A stretch of DNA of 9,846 nt from Methanomicrobiaceae archaeon (GCA_030628325.1 DAOVRB010000017.1:1-9846); one strand, 5' to 3'. Shown: positions 1 to 6,220, counted from the first letter of the stretch. Notes: generated by a model not told the origin, from the sequence alone. Made by a program: numbers and translations.

Positions 1-71
1 ATGCATCTGCTCATACTGCAGGGTCAATGATAGTGGTTTTCGGCTGTTGATGAACGGGTTTTCTGGTTTTT

Positions 72-134
72 TTCGTAAGCGATCTCAAGGTAGATCTCTA
101 TTACCTCAGAGATGTTTTTGAGAGCTTCCTTCTG
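72..134 (-). pseudogene. remnant of a second HicB-like gene
   Basis: Read in a different minus-strand frame from the HicB gene, this stretch gives QKEALKNISEVIEIYLE followed by IAYEK. That closely resembles the conserved helix of HicB proteins (EEALxNIxEAIELYLE). There is no start codon, no LPGC core and no room for a complete domain. It joins the C-terminal end of the intact hicB with a small overlap. The simplest reading is that two adjacent hicB-like genes recombined, leaving the end of the second one out of frame. The frame stays open to a TGA at 24-26, but residues after EKNQK are not recognisable. I see no gene in 1-71. Confidence 0.45.
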
Positions 135-366
135 CGTGTGCTGTAATCTGAAGATTGTATTCAAAGACTTCTTCTTCTGATGGTACCGGTTCATTATGGT
201 CAATGAGACTCTCAATGTACAGTTCAACCGCTTCTTTGGTCATCTCAATAGCTTCATCGATTGTCTCTCCATATGTAACACAGCCGGGCAGCGAAGGTAC
301 AAAAGCCATATACCCACCTTTAGGTTCTTTCCTGAGCATAATGCGGAAATTATAGGTTTTTTCCAT
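106..366 (-). CDS. HicB-family antitoxin-like protein
   Basis: The 86-residue protein has the HicB hallmark core: a GGY turn and a PSLPGC motif (about residues 18-29), then TYGETIDEAI and a helix ending in ELYIESL (about 30-54), with the acidic EEEVFEYNLQI tail strand. HicB proteins have a partly degraded RNase H-like fold, bind and neutralise the small HicA mRNA interferase, and often repress their own promoter. Length fits the family and the core is undamaged. The ATG is preceded by AGGA at a usable distance, and a TATA box plus palindrome lie further upstream. No HicA is recognisable: the sequence directly downstream encodes a remnant of a second HicB in another frame, so this is either a solitary HicB or its partner lies beyond the left edge. 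The last residues (after about AHAE) are probably read-through into that remnant. The family assignment is firm; the role as an active antitoxin is inference. Confidence 0.85.
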   Translation of the reverse strand: MEKTYNFRIMLRKEPKGGYMAFVPSLPGCVTYGETIDEAIEMTKEAVELYIESLIDHNEPVPSEEEVFEYNLQITAHAEGSSQKHL

Positions 367-405
367 GACAGATTCCTGATTTTTCTATTTGTCATCCATA
401 CCTGA

Positions 406-418
406 TGCATAAAATATT
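406..418 (-). promoter_or_regulatory. putative TATA box of the hicB-like gene
   Basis: On the minus strand this reads AATATTTTATGCA-like sequence centred near 412, about 46 bases upstream of the HicB ATG. With archaeal spacing (TATA centre about 26 bases before the start of transcription) it predicts a transcript starting near 386 with a leader of about 20 bases that contains the AGGA ribosome-binding sequence. Prediction from sequence only. Confidence 0.4.
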
Positions 419-430
419 CGGATTAATCCG
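419..430. promoter_or_regulatory. 12-bp perfect palindrome, candidate operator
   Basis: CGGATTAATCCG is identical to its reverse complement and sits immediately upstream of the proposed hicB TATA box, where the BRE and a repressor could both bind. HicB proteins often carry or work with a DNA-binding domain and autoregulate. This HicB has no obvious separate DNA-binding domain, so the assignment to HicB itself is uncertain. Confidence 0.35.
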
Positions 431-583
431 GCGGCTTCTTTTTGCAAACCGTCTCACGAATTTTTAGGAGATGAGGGAATGAAGATTGTCTCTGTTTTTT
501 CCATAGTCGTATGCAATTTAATCCCAACTTTGCCACTTCACTCAAATTCCTCAGATTGTGGCGGAATAGAATTTGACAGTTCC

Positions 584-603
584 AGATATTTTGAAAAATA
601 TCT
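584..603. repeat. 20-bp perfect hairpin AGATATTTT-GA-AAAATATCT
   Basis: Two 9-base arms are exact inverted copies around a two-base centre. AT-rich and immediately followed by a second hairpin, it lies inside the inverted-repeat element at 563-709. Confidence 0.6.
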
Positions 604-625
604 CCCAAAATCTCTTCATTTTGGG
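604..625. repeat. 8-bp stem hairpin CCCAAAAT / ATTTTGGG
   Basis: Perfect 8-base arms (604-611 and 618-625) with a six-base loop, abutting the hairpin at 584-603. A terminator for the minus-strand hydrolase transcript is possible, but archaeal termination relies mainly on T-runs, so the role is open. Confidence 0.55.
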
Positions 626-729
626 CTTAAATTCCAGACGACACTGGCATTCGGACAATATAACTCACATTTTACCCACAAATCTAACCCAACTGTCAAA
701 TTCAATGCCATTGGTAAGGCCGGAAGTAT

Positions 730-1575
730 TCATTCTTCTTCTTCTTCTTCGAGAAACAGCCTGATAATATCCGCCACCTTCTCCGGATACTGGAAGATCA
801 GCCCGTGCCCTCCTCCATTCAGGATGACTGAGCGTGCGTCTTCTATCTGTGACATCAGGATGGAGCTGTTTGAGGGCGGTGTTACAATGTCTCTGTCTCC
901 TGAGATGACAAGGACGGGCGCCGTTATCTGATGAAGCAAAGAGAAAGTTCCCTCCCATGATGACATGGCATCAAACTGGTCTTTTATTGCCTCCTGATCT
1001 GAAGGCTCACCGAAGTCCGGGAATCAGCTCATCGGGTCTGGGTGTTTTTTCCGCCATTTTTCAGGAAGCAGGAGTCTTCCCGCCCGCATGATGTACTCCT
1101 CCATAGTGGCCGGTGTGGAAGCCATCTCCTCAATAACCCATTGTTTGGGAGGGATAGCCTCTATTCCTCCGCAATGGCTGTTTACCAGTACCAGGCGGTC
1201 AGTCAGCTCCGGATGCCGTATGGCGAATTCCTGTGCGATCATGCCGCCCATTGAATACCCCACAATCATAACCGGCCCCTCTGTAATCTCTGAAATTCCC
1301 GCAACCAGTTCATTAACCAGCTCATAAAGGTCCCCGGCTGCAAGTGGTATCGTAAACGGAGTATCTGTATTCGCTTCCCCGGCGACCCCGCGAAGGTTGA
1401 ATCTCACCACCGTGAACGAGGATGCGAGCATGGATATCATACTTGAGGGCCATTCTTCCATGGTCATCCCGTAGCCGTGGACAAAAACAATTACAGGCCC
1501 TTCCCCGCAGATGATGTACTGCAGCGGGCTGCCGTCCCCTGTCTGAAAAACACCGGTCCTTTCCATGGTAGTCAT
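730..1575 (-). pseudogene. alpha/beta hydrolase gene interrupted by an in-frame TGA
   Basis: One continuous frame of 282 codons encodes an alpha/beta-hydrolase-fold enzyme of normal length (about 280 residues), but codon 184 (1024-1026) is TGA. Before the stop: the oxyanion HG at about residue 33-34 (FVHGYG) and the nucleophile elbow GYSMGG with Ser about 108. After it: the SGDRDIVTPP strand with the acid Asp (about 227/229) and GGGHGL with catalytic His about 257. All catalytic-triad motifs are present, but the stop separates the nucleophile from the acid and base, so the 183-residue product cannot be catalytically complete. No frameshift accompanies the stop, which suggests a recent point mutation; the context (PDPMS-stop-FPDFG) would fit an original Trp codon (TGG). 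The C-terminus is six Glu residues encoded by a GAA repeat. A second ATG at 1566 lies about 27 bases from a TATA sequence and may be the true, leaderless start. The substrate is unknown; it may be an esterase- or peptidase-like member. Confidence 0.8.
733..750 (-). repeat. GAA trinucleotide repeat encoding a poly-Glu tail
   Basis: Six uninterrupted GAA codons (TTC units on the plus strand) form the last six residues of the broken hydrolase, directly before its TGA. Such tracts vary in length by replication slippage. Confidence 0.7.
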
Positions 1576-1591
1576 TTTGTGTTGAGGAGGA

Positions 1592-1596
1592 TATAG
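1592..1596 (-). promoter_or_regulatory. putative TATA box for the hydrolase gene
   Basis: The minus strand reads CCTATATCC here. Its centre is about 27 bases upstream of the second in-frame ATG (1566), the spacing expected for a leaderless archaeal transcript. The minus strand has no Shine-Dalgarno-like sequence before either ATG, which agrees with leaderless initiation at 1566 rather than 1575. Confidence 0.35.
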
Positions 1597-1614
1597 GTTG
1601 GTGTCTTTATTAAC

Positions 1615-1655
1615 AGAGCCTGCCCATCCGGTGCTGATCTGGCAGGACAGGCTCT
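1615..1655. repeat. inverted repeat between divergent genes
   Basis: AGAGCCTG (1615-1622) is exactly complementary to CAGGCTCT (1648-1655). A competing inner stem CCTGCC/GGCAGG (1619-1624 with 1641-1646) could form instead. It lies in the 197-base gap between the divergently oriented hydrolase and STAND genes. No T-run follows, so it is not an obvious terminator. Confidence 0.4.
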
Positions 1656-1772
1656 AATGGATGTCCTCCAAAATCTTATCAATTATGAGAGGGATATTTC
1701 AAAGTAGATGCCGGGCGGGTCTGAATTTGTCAAGAAAATGATCTACACTGGAAAATTGCCTTGGGATAAATT

Positions 1773-4238
1773 ATGTCAGAACTTCATGAATATCTGAATT
1801 TAAAAGAGGCTAAAGCTTCCAATGGAAAAATCGATCTCTACGAGCAAATAACAATAATCAAGGATAGTGCGAAAGACTGGCTGTCCGGCTTGAATAAAAA
1901 TGGATACGAGCATTCAGAACGGCTGGAAGGTTATCTGGATCTCTTAACAAAAAAGCTTCGTGAGAATGAAAAAATCACTCCTGACGAGGTTTTCATTCTC
2001 CTTTGTGCGGTATATATGCACGACATCGGCTACCGCTGTGATGACGGGACAATTAAACCAAAGGGACACCAAAAGCGAAGCCAGAAAATGATTCTCGCAA
2101 ACCCATCCAAATATCATTTTGGTGACTTTCCCTCTTTCAATAGAAAATATTCCCGAGCTGCGGAGGCTGTCGGCTTAGTTTGTTATGGTCATTCTATGGA
2201 TGTTCCGCTTGAAGAAATCAACGATGATTTCTCGGATCAGGTTTTTGAAACAGACAGTTTGAATTTACGCAAACTTACCGCACTCCTGCGCATGGCTGAT
2301 GAAGCCGATGATCCGTACATCCGATCCAGCTCCTCTAATCCCTCGATTCGTGATAAAATCCCGCTCGTAAAAGTCAGCGAAGAAAACATTATATGGTACT
2401 GGGACAGAGTTCGGGAGAACGATCCTTTTGTATTTCAGAGGCTTATTGAAGAGAAAAAAATGGTCCTCGAATCTTCAGTAGAGTATCTTAGTGGAATTAA
2501 AGCCGGCAGATGGTACATGGTCCTTGATCCACAGGTGACCATGTCCATTCCCTTCATGGCTGAAAAGCCAGTAGAGACCTTTGTTGGACGACAAAACGAT
2601 TTAGAGAGTCTCCATGAAAAGATTCTGCAAAGGGGTGAAGGTGCTGTCACAGGTGTTTCAGGAGCCGGCGGAATCGGCAAGACTGAATTGGTAAAGTTGT
2701 ATGCAGAAACCTATAAAGAAAAATATCCCGGCGGTGTGTTCTGGGCATCGTTGAAAGGCAGCACATGGCGAGAAGAGGCGGTAAAACTTATTGCCGCCGT
2801 CTCTCACACGGGCAAGACTTCGAAATCGTTTCCTGACGATCAGCGTGCAGTCGAATATATTTTAAAGAACATACTCGTGCGGAAGGATGCCCTCCTGATC
2901 ATAGATAACGTCGAAGAAGGAGACGATATAATAAAACCCGGCTGTTATGTTCTTGTAACCACACGGAATACGAGTACCTTTGGTTCGGTGCCCAGAGGTA
3001 CCATTTACAATTTGTCGGGACTGTCGGTTGATGAGGGCAAAAAATTACTTTCCAAGTTTATCGAACCGCAGCGCATAGCTAACGACCCTGGTGGTGCATC
3101 AAGGCTTGTAGAGCATTTAGGCGGGATGCCTCTTGCCGTTGATATTGCGGCACAGCATCTTAGTGAGGTCCCTGATCTGAGTTTTCCCGATTACATTGGC
3201 AGGATACAGAATAAAATTGACGAATTAAAAATTAAAGATGATCTGGATAAGAATGTACGCCTAACTCTGGAATTGAGTCTGGAACAGTTAGAAAAAATAG
3301 AGAATGGGAAAGATTTACTATTGCTTTTTGAAAGTGCCAGTGTCTGTGCAGAGTCAGGATTTACCTCGCTGACGCTTGGTGAGACAGCAGGGGTTGGTGA
3401 CGGGGACAGGACGAAGATTAAGGAACTTGTAGCAAAACTCTCTCACCGCTCCCTTTTGGAATTTAACGAGGACTCGGTCCGGTACAGCATGCATCCTTTG
3501 CTGAGGCAGATAGCGGAAAACAGGCTACACAACAATCCTGACAGGGAAAAAGAGTTTAAAAGAAACCACTGCCTTGTTTTTCTTCATTATCTTGAGGCAC
3601 ATGATGATGAACCTGACGTGTTGGTCCCTGAAAAGGACGGCATCTGGCAGGCATTGATCCAAGCCGGTCAGCTGGATGATGCCGATAGTATGCGCCAGCA
3701 GTTTATCGAATTCCTGAGCAAACCGTACTGGAATCTGATCGACAAAGGTCTTTATCAGGAGGCCTTTGCCTATCTGACCAGTATTAACCTGATTAATATT
3801 GACTATATTGGAGAAGTAACAGCGTTATCAAGTCTCCTAGACCCTCTGCTTGAGAATCTATCTGAACTTGATCTCTCTTCCCAAGGTTGGGTGCTGACAA
3901 GCAAAGGTATAGCATATGTGAATCTTAGCGAGTACTGGAAAGCGATCGGACTGTTTGAAAAGGCACTGGAGATTCACCGCCGGATCAGGGACGTCCGTGG
4001 TGCGGGTAATGCCCTCGGCAACATGGGTATAGCATATGTGAATCTTGGGGAGTACAGGAAAGCGATCGGACTGTATAAGAAGGCACTGGAGAAAGCCCTC
4101 CAGATCGGGGACGTCCGTGGTGCGGGTAATGCCCTCAACAACATGGGTTTGGCATATGTGTATCTTGGGGAGTACAGGAAAGCGATCGGACTGTATAAGA
4201 AGGCTCTGGAGAAAGCCCTCCCGATCGGGGACGGCTGA
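1773..4238 (+). CDS. HD-domain STAND (NB-ARC-like) NTPase with TPRs, cut short by in-frame TGA
   Basis: An 821-residue product with three parts. Residues about 40-185 form an HD-type metal phosphohydrolase domain: EHSER (H47), MHDIGY (H83/D84), GHQKRS (H99), GHS (H140) and LLRMADEADD (D176/D180), which fits the HD-CE group seen in conflict systems. Residues about 268-580 form a STAND NTPase: FVGR entry (270-273), Walker A GVSGAGGIGKT (294-304), Walker B LLIIDN (D378), sensor strand VLVTTRN (393-399), GGMPLA (450-455) and an MHP motif (573-575) at the winged-helix position. From about 706 on come 40-residue TPRs. STAND proteins use repeat arrays to sense a ligand, then oligomerise and switch on an effector, here the HD domain. 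The reading frame is open beyond the TGA at 4236-4238 to 4772, which would give 999 residues, so the sensor array is truncated after three units. Upstream only a weak GGGA precedes the ATG. Domain calls are firm; an anti-phage role is inference. Confidence 0.85.
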   Translation: MSELHEYLNLKEAKASNGKIDLYEQITIIKDSAKDWLSGLNKNGYEHSERLEGYLDLLTKKLRENEKITPDEVFILLCAVYMHDIGYRCDDGTIKPKGHQKRSQKMILANPSKYHFGDFPSFNRKYSRAAEAVGLVCYGHSMDVPLEEINDDFSDQVFETDSLNLRKLTALLRMADEADDPYIRSSSSNPSIRDKIPLVKVSEENIIWYWDRVRENDPFVFQRLIEEKKMVLESSVEYLSGIKAGRWYMVLDPQVTMSIPFMAEKPVETFVGRQNDLESLHEKILQRGEGAVTGVSGAGGIGKTELVKLYAETYKEKYPGGVFWASLKGSTWREEAVKLIAAVSHTGKTSKSFPDDQRAVEYILKNILVRKDALLIIDNVEEGDDIIKPGCYVLVTTRNTSTFGSVPRGTIYNLSGLSVDEGKKLLSKFIEPQRIANDPGGASRLVEHLGGMPLAVDIAAQHLSEVPDLSFPDYIGRIQNKIDELKIKDDLDKNVRLTLELSLEQLEKIENGKDLLLLFESASVCAESGFTSLTLGETAGVGDGDRTKIKELVAKLSHRSLLEFNEDSVRYSMHPLLRQIAENRLHNNPDREKEFKRNHCLVFLHYLEAHDDEPDVLVPEKDGIWQALIQAGQLDDADSMRQQFIEFLSKPYWNLIDKGLYQEAFAYLTSINLINIDYIGEVTALSSLLDPLLENLSELDLSSQGWVLTSKGIAYVNLSEYWKAIGLFEKALEIHRRIRDVRGAGNALGNMGIAYVNLGEYRKAIGLYKKALEKALQIGDVRGAGNALNNMGLAYVYLGEYRKAIGLYKKALEKALPIGDG

Positions 4239-4740
4239 GGGGAGGGTAATGCCCTCGGCAACATGGGTCTGGCATATGTGAGTCTTGGGGAGTACAGGAA
4301 AGCGATTGGACTGTATGAGAAGGCACTGGAGATTGACCGCCGGATCGGGGATGTCCGTGGTGAGGGTGCTGACCTCGGCAACATGGGTTTGGCATATGCG
4401 AGTCTTGGCGAGTACAGGAAAGCGATCGGACTGTTTGAGGAACGTCTGGAAATAGCCCTCCGGATCGGGGACGTCTGTGGTGAGGGTAATGCCCTCGGCA
4501 ACATGGCTTTGGTATATGTGAGTCTTGGGGAGTACAGGAAAGCGATTGGACTGTATGAGGAGGTACTGGAGATTCACCGCCGGATCGGGGACGTCCGTGG
4601 TGAGGGTGCTGACCTCGGCAACATGGGTTTGGCATATGCGAATCTTGGCGACAAAGATAGAGCTTATCAGTGCGTGAACGAAGCAAAACAGATCTTCGAA
4701 AAAATGGATCTCGAACATATGATCTCCAAACTTGACACTA
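3903..4740 (+). repeat. array of 120-bp direct repeats encoding TPRs
   Basis: Units begin at 3903, 4023, 4143, 4263, 4383, 4503 and 4623. The first six are full 120-base (40-codon) copies; the last is diverged after about 30 bases. Units at 4263 and 4503 differ at only about 7 of 120 positions by eye. Each encodes a TPR with the pattern NMGLAYVxLGEYRKAIGLYxKALE followed by IGDVRGxGN. High DNA identity, not only protein identity, implies recent duplication or gene conversion. The multiple-of-three length means copy number can change without loss of frame, and it also explains long spurious minus-strand frames here. Confidence 0.9.
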
Positions 4741-4772
4741 TCAAAAAGATCATTGATAGCAAATTTGAATGA
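4263..4772 (+). CDS. C-terminal TPR part of the STAND protein, separated by the TGA
   Basis: This 169-residue frame continues the STAND gene exactly in phase, beginning 24 bases after the TGA. It contains three more near-identical 40-residue TPR units (each starting M-G/A-L-x-Y and carrying GEYRKAIGLYE) plus a diverged final unit from 4623 that ends in the helix EKMDLEHMISKLDTI. It has no N-terminal domain and no promoter of its own. Either it is an untranslated gene remnant, or it is made by re-initiation: the changed bases at the stop leave GGGGAGGG at about 4239-4246, a Shine-Dalgarno-like run, although 16 bases from this ATG is a long spacing. If expressed, it could be a free TPR adaptor able to pair with the truncated sensor. 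The pseudogene fragment is the safer call. Confidence 0.55.
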   Translation: MGLAYVSLGEYRKAIGLYEKALEIDRRIGDVRGEGADLGNMGLAYASLGEYRKAIGLFEERLEIALRIGDVCGEGNALGNMALVYVSLGEYRKAIGLYEEVLEIHRRIGDVRGEGADLGNMGLAYANLGDKDRAYQCVNEAKQIFEKMDLEHMISKLDTIKKIIDSKFE

Positions 4773-4894
4773 TAATTCCTCCAGCCGACAGCCGACAGAA
4801 TTAACTGGTCAGCGACCGTCGGAGGAGAGAGAGCCGCCACGGGCTGAGATCACGAGGGGCGTGAGGGCGTTTGACTGAATTCCTTTGCTTATTG

Positions 4895-4910
4895 GGGATA
4901 TAAATATCCC
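4895..4910. promoter_or_regulatory. TATA box inside a perfect inverted repeat (promoter/operator)
   Basis: GGGATAT-AA-ATATCCC has exact 7-base arms and contains TATAAATA (4899-4906), an excellent archaeal TATA box. Its centre at about 4902 predicts transcription from about 4928, giving a leader of about 16 bases that carries AAGGT (4931-4935) before the ATG at 4944. A dyad over the TATA element is a natural site for a repressor that would exclude TBP. The rest of the 4773-4943 gap holds a CCGACAG tandem duplication near 4788-4801 and G/C-rich sequence without a recognisable gene. Confidence 0.6.
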
Positions 4911-4943
4911 TCTTTAAATTAATTCTCAATAAGGTAATACATC

Positions 4944-6191
4944 ATGATGACTACCATAAGGGAAATGAAAATCAATGGAGAAACGATAAAACAAGACATT
5001 CAAAATATGCAGATTGTTTTTGGTCCACATCATGTATTATCGATTTTTCACGATGAAAATAACGAGCTAATTATTGAGTTAATTCATACACATCACGGAT
5101 TACGTTTCAAAGCTGCAGATGATATTCCAACTGAATTTGAAAAAGGAATGAACATATTGGAAAACATGTTCCCTGAAAACAGGGTGGATAATATAGTAAC
5201 TATCATGATGAGCGGAGATCGAGAAGAGCGTATTGCCGAAATAATCAAAGAATACGCTAAAAACGATGTCAACCGGGAATGGTTACTGAATACTCAAACA
5301 GATCGCGATAATGTTTTCAAGAATTCATTTCATGCAATTTGCCAATATACAGATGATTTTGACCTCTCCTTATGGTACCTCTCATTCAGCCAGAGCTTTG
5401 GCAGAAAGACTGAACCTATGCTTTCCAAAATGAAAGAACTCTGCACGAATTCTGATAAACAGATCATTTCGTTCAATACCGATGTTCCGGAAAAATGCCC
5501 GTTTAATAAAAGCAAAAAAGAAAAAATCGAGCAGATATTCAAGATTGACTGTAACCAAACTGCAGACCAAATTAAGAAATCAATTAACAAGTGCTACAAT
5601 TCAGCAAAATTTCATCAGAGTGATTCATGGTGTAATCTCAAAGTTTATTCATCCTGCCCATATCAATCTGAATGCCCTGTACAAAAGTGGCATGAGATTA
5701 TCGAGAAGTATCATCTACCTTATCGAAAAGAAAGTCAGATCTTTTTTTACTATGACACACTTTGCCTCTTAAACAATCATAAAATCAAATCTTTCGATGA
5801 CCTCTTCTCAGCCATTGATGAAATGACTGAGGATAAAAACAAAAAAACGATTATAATTCGTACATTATTGAAACAAATCCGTGGCATAGCAACAAAATCG
5901 CTATTGTTTCTGCAGTTAGAGAATATTTACAACAATCGGAATCTTGATTATAGCGAGTTGATATTTGTTGATAGACTGGCTCTCCGGGTTGCAGAGAGAA
6001 TGAAATTCCCTTATTATGAAAAAGATCTCGTGGATGCCATACGCACATTCGGGGAGAAGTACAACCTGAATTCACGGCAAATTGATTTTGCACTTTGGGA
6101 AATGGGTTTCATTTGCACTTCAGATGGCTGTGGTCATGGTAAAAATGGAAAGGAATGCATCTTTAAAGAAGTCTGCACCTGGCAGAATTGA
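4944..6191 (+). CDS. putative HhH-GPD-like Fe-S protein with an unknown N-terminal half
   Basis: A complete 415-residue protein. The C-terminal part, about 265-415, resembles endonuclease III-type DNA glycosylases: LLKQIRGIATKS (309-319) matches the helix-hairpin-helix LPGVGxKTA with a Lys at the catalytic-lysine position (K318); FVDRLALRVAERMKF (341-355) matches VDTHxxRVxxR with Asp343 at the catalytic-aspartate position; IDFALWEMGFIC (380-391) matches the helix before the cluster. Four Cys follow (391, 396, 405, 411; spacing x4, x8, x5), comparable to but not the same as the x6, x2, x5 4Fe-4S loop. The first 264 residues are unrecognised, with His-rich (HTHH, 48-51) and Cys-rich stretches (185, 203, 217, 230, 238, 244) that may bind another metal. 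It has its own strong promoter 171 bases after the STAND gene, and is visibly AT-rich. A DNA repair or DNA-processing role is inference; the HhH-GPD match is by eye. Confidence 0.55.
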   Translation: MMTTIREMKINGETIKQDIQNMQIVFGPHHVLSIFHDENNELIIELIHTHHGLRFKAADDIPTEFEKGMNILENMFPENRVDNIVTIMMSGDREERIAEIIKEYAKNDVNREWLLNTQTDRDNVFKNSFHAICQYTDDFDLSLWYLSFSQSFGRKTEPMLSKMKELCTNSDKQIISFNTDVPEKCPFNKSKKEKIEQIFKIDCNQTADQIKKSINKCYNSAKFHQSDSWCNLKVYSSCPYQSECPVQKWHEIIEKYHLPYRKESQIFFYYDTLCLLNNHKIKSFDDLFSAIDEMTEDKNKKTIIIRTLLKQIRGIATKSLLFLQLENIYNNRNLDYSELIFVDRLALRVAERMKFPYYEKDLVDAIRTFGEKYNLNSRQIDFALWEMGFICTSDGCGHGKNGKECIFKEVCTWQN

Positions 6192-6208
6192 AAGAATGCG
6201 AATTTAAA

Positions 6209-6214
6209 GGAGGG
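6209..6214 (+). promoter_or_regulatory. strong ribosome-binding site GGAGGG
   Basis: GGAGGG lies six bases before the ATG at 6221 and only 17 bases after the stop of the HhH-GPD-like gene. It decides the start of the broken nuclease-type gene and indicates that it was once co-transcribed with its upstream neighbour. Confidence 0.65.
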
Positions 6215-6220
6215 ATTGTA

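Larger units (their letters stand above)
563..709. repeat. MITE-like element with terminal inverted repeats in the 367-729 gene-free stretch
   Basis: Positions 569-581 (GAATTTGACAGTT) are the exact reverse complement of 691-703. The match extends outward imperfectly to 563-581 versus 691-709 (17 of 19 bases by eye). The 109 bases between the perfect arms hold two further perfect hairpins: a 9-bp-arm palindrome with a GA centre at 584-603 and an 8-bp-arm stem at 604-625. No transposase and no clean target-site duplication are visible. The element lies in the 363-base gene-free stretch between the hydrolase and HicB genes; the rest of that stretch (about 431-562) shows only unsupported open frames. 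It could be a non-autonomous transposable element or a structured transcript end. Confidence 0.4.

Noticed and set aside
479..931. 150-codon plus-strand open frame
   Set aside because: It runs through the inverted-repeat element and antisense to the hydrolase. Ser-rich composition, no recognisable motif, and its second half is the reverse strand of clear hydrolase motifs.
1024..4238. UGA recoding (Trp or selenocysteine) as an explanation for the two in-frame TGAs
   Set aside because: All six intact genes with a visible end (HicB, STAND far end, HhH-GPD-like, Fic, UPF0282, MFS) stop at TGA, so it is the normal stop here. The recoded positions are not redox-active sites and no SECIS-like element was recognised.
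3858..4718. Long open frames on the minus strand (up to 286 codons) and other frames across the TPR region, with repetitive Cys/His or Ser/Arg-rich products
   Set aside because: They mirror the 120-bp repeats: an open unit repeated in phase stays open. The plus-strand frame gives clear TPR motifs; the others match no known pattern.
3903..4740. CRISPR array
   Set aside because: The repeats are contiguous 120-base coding units without unique spacers.
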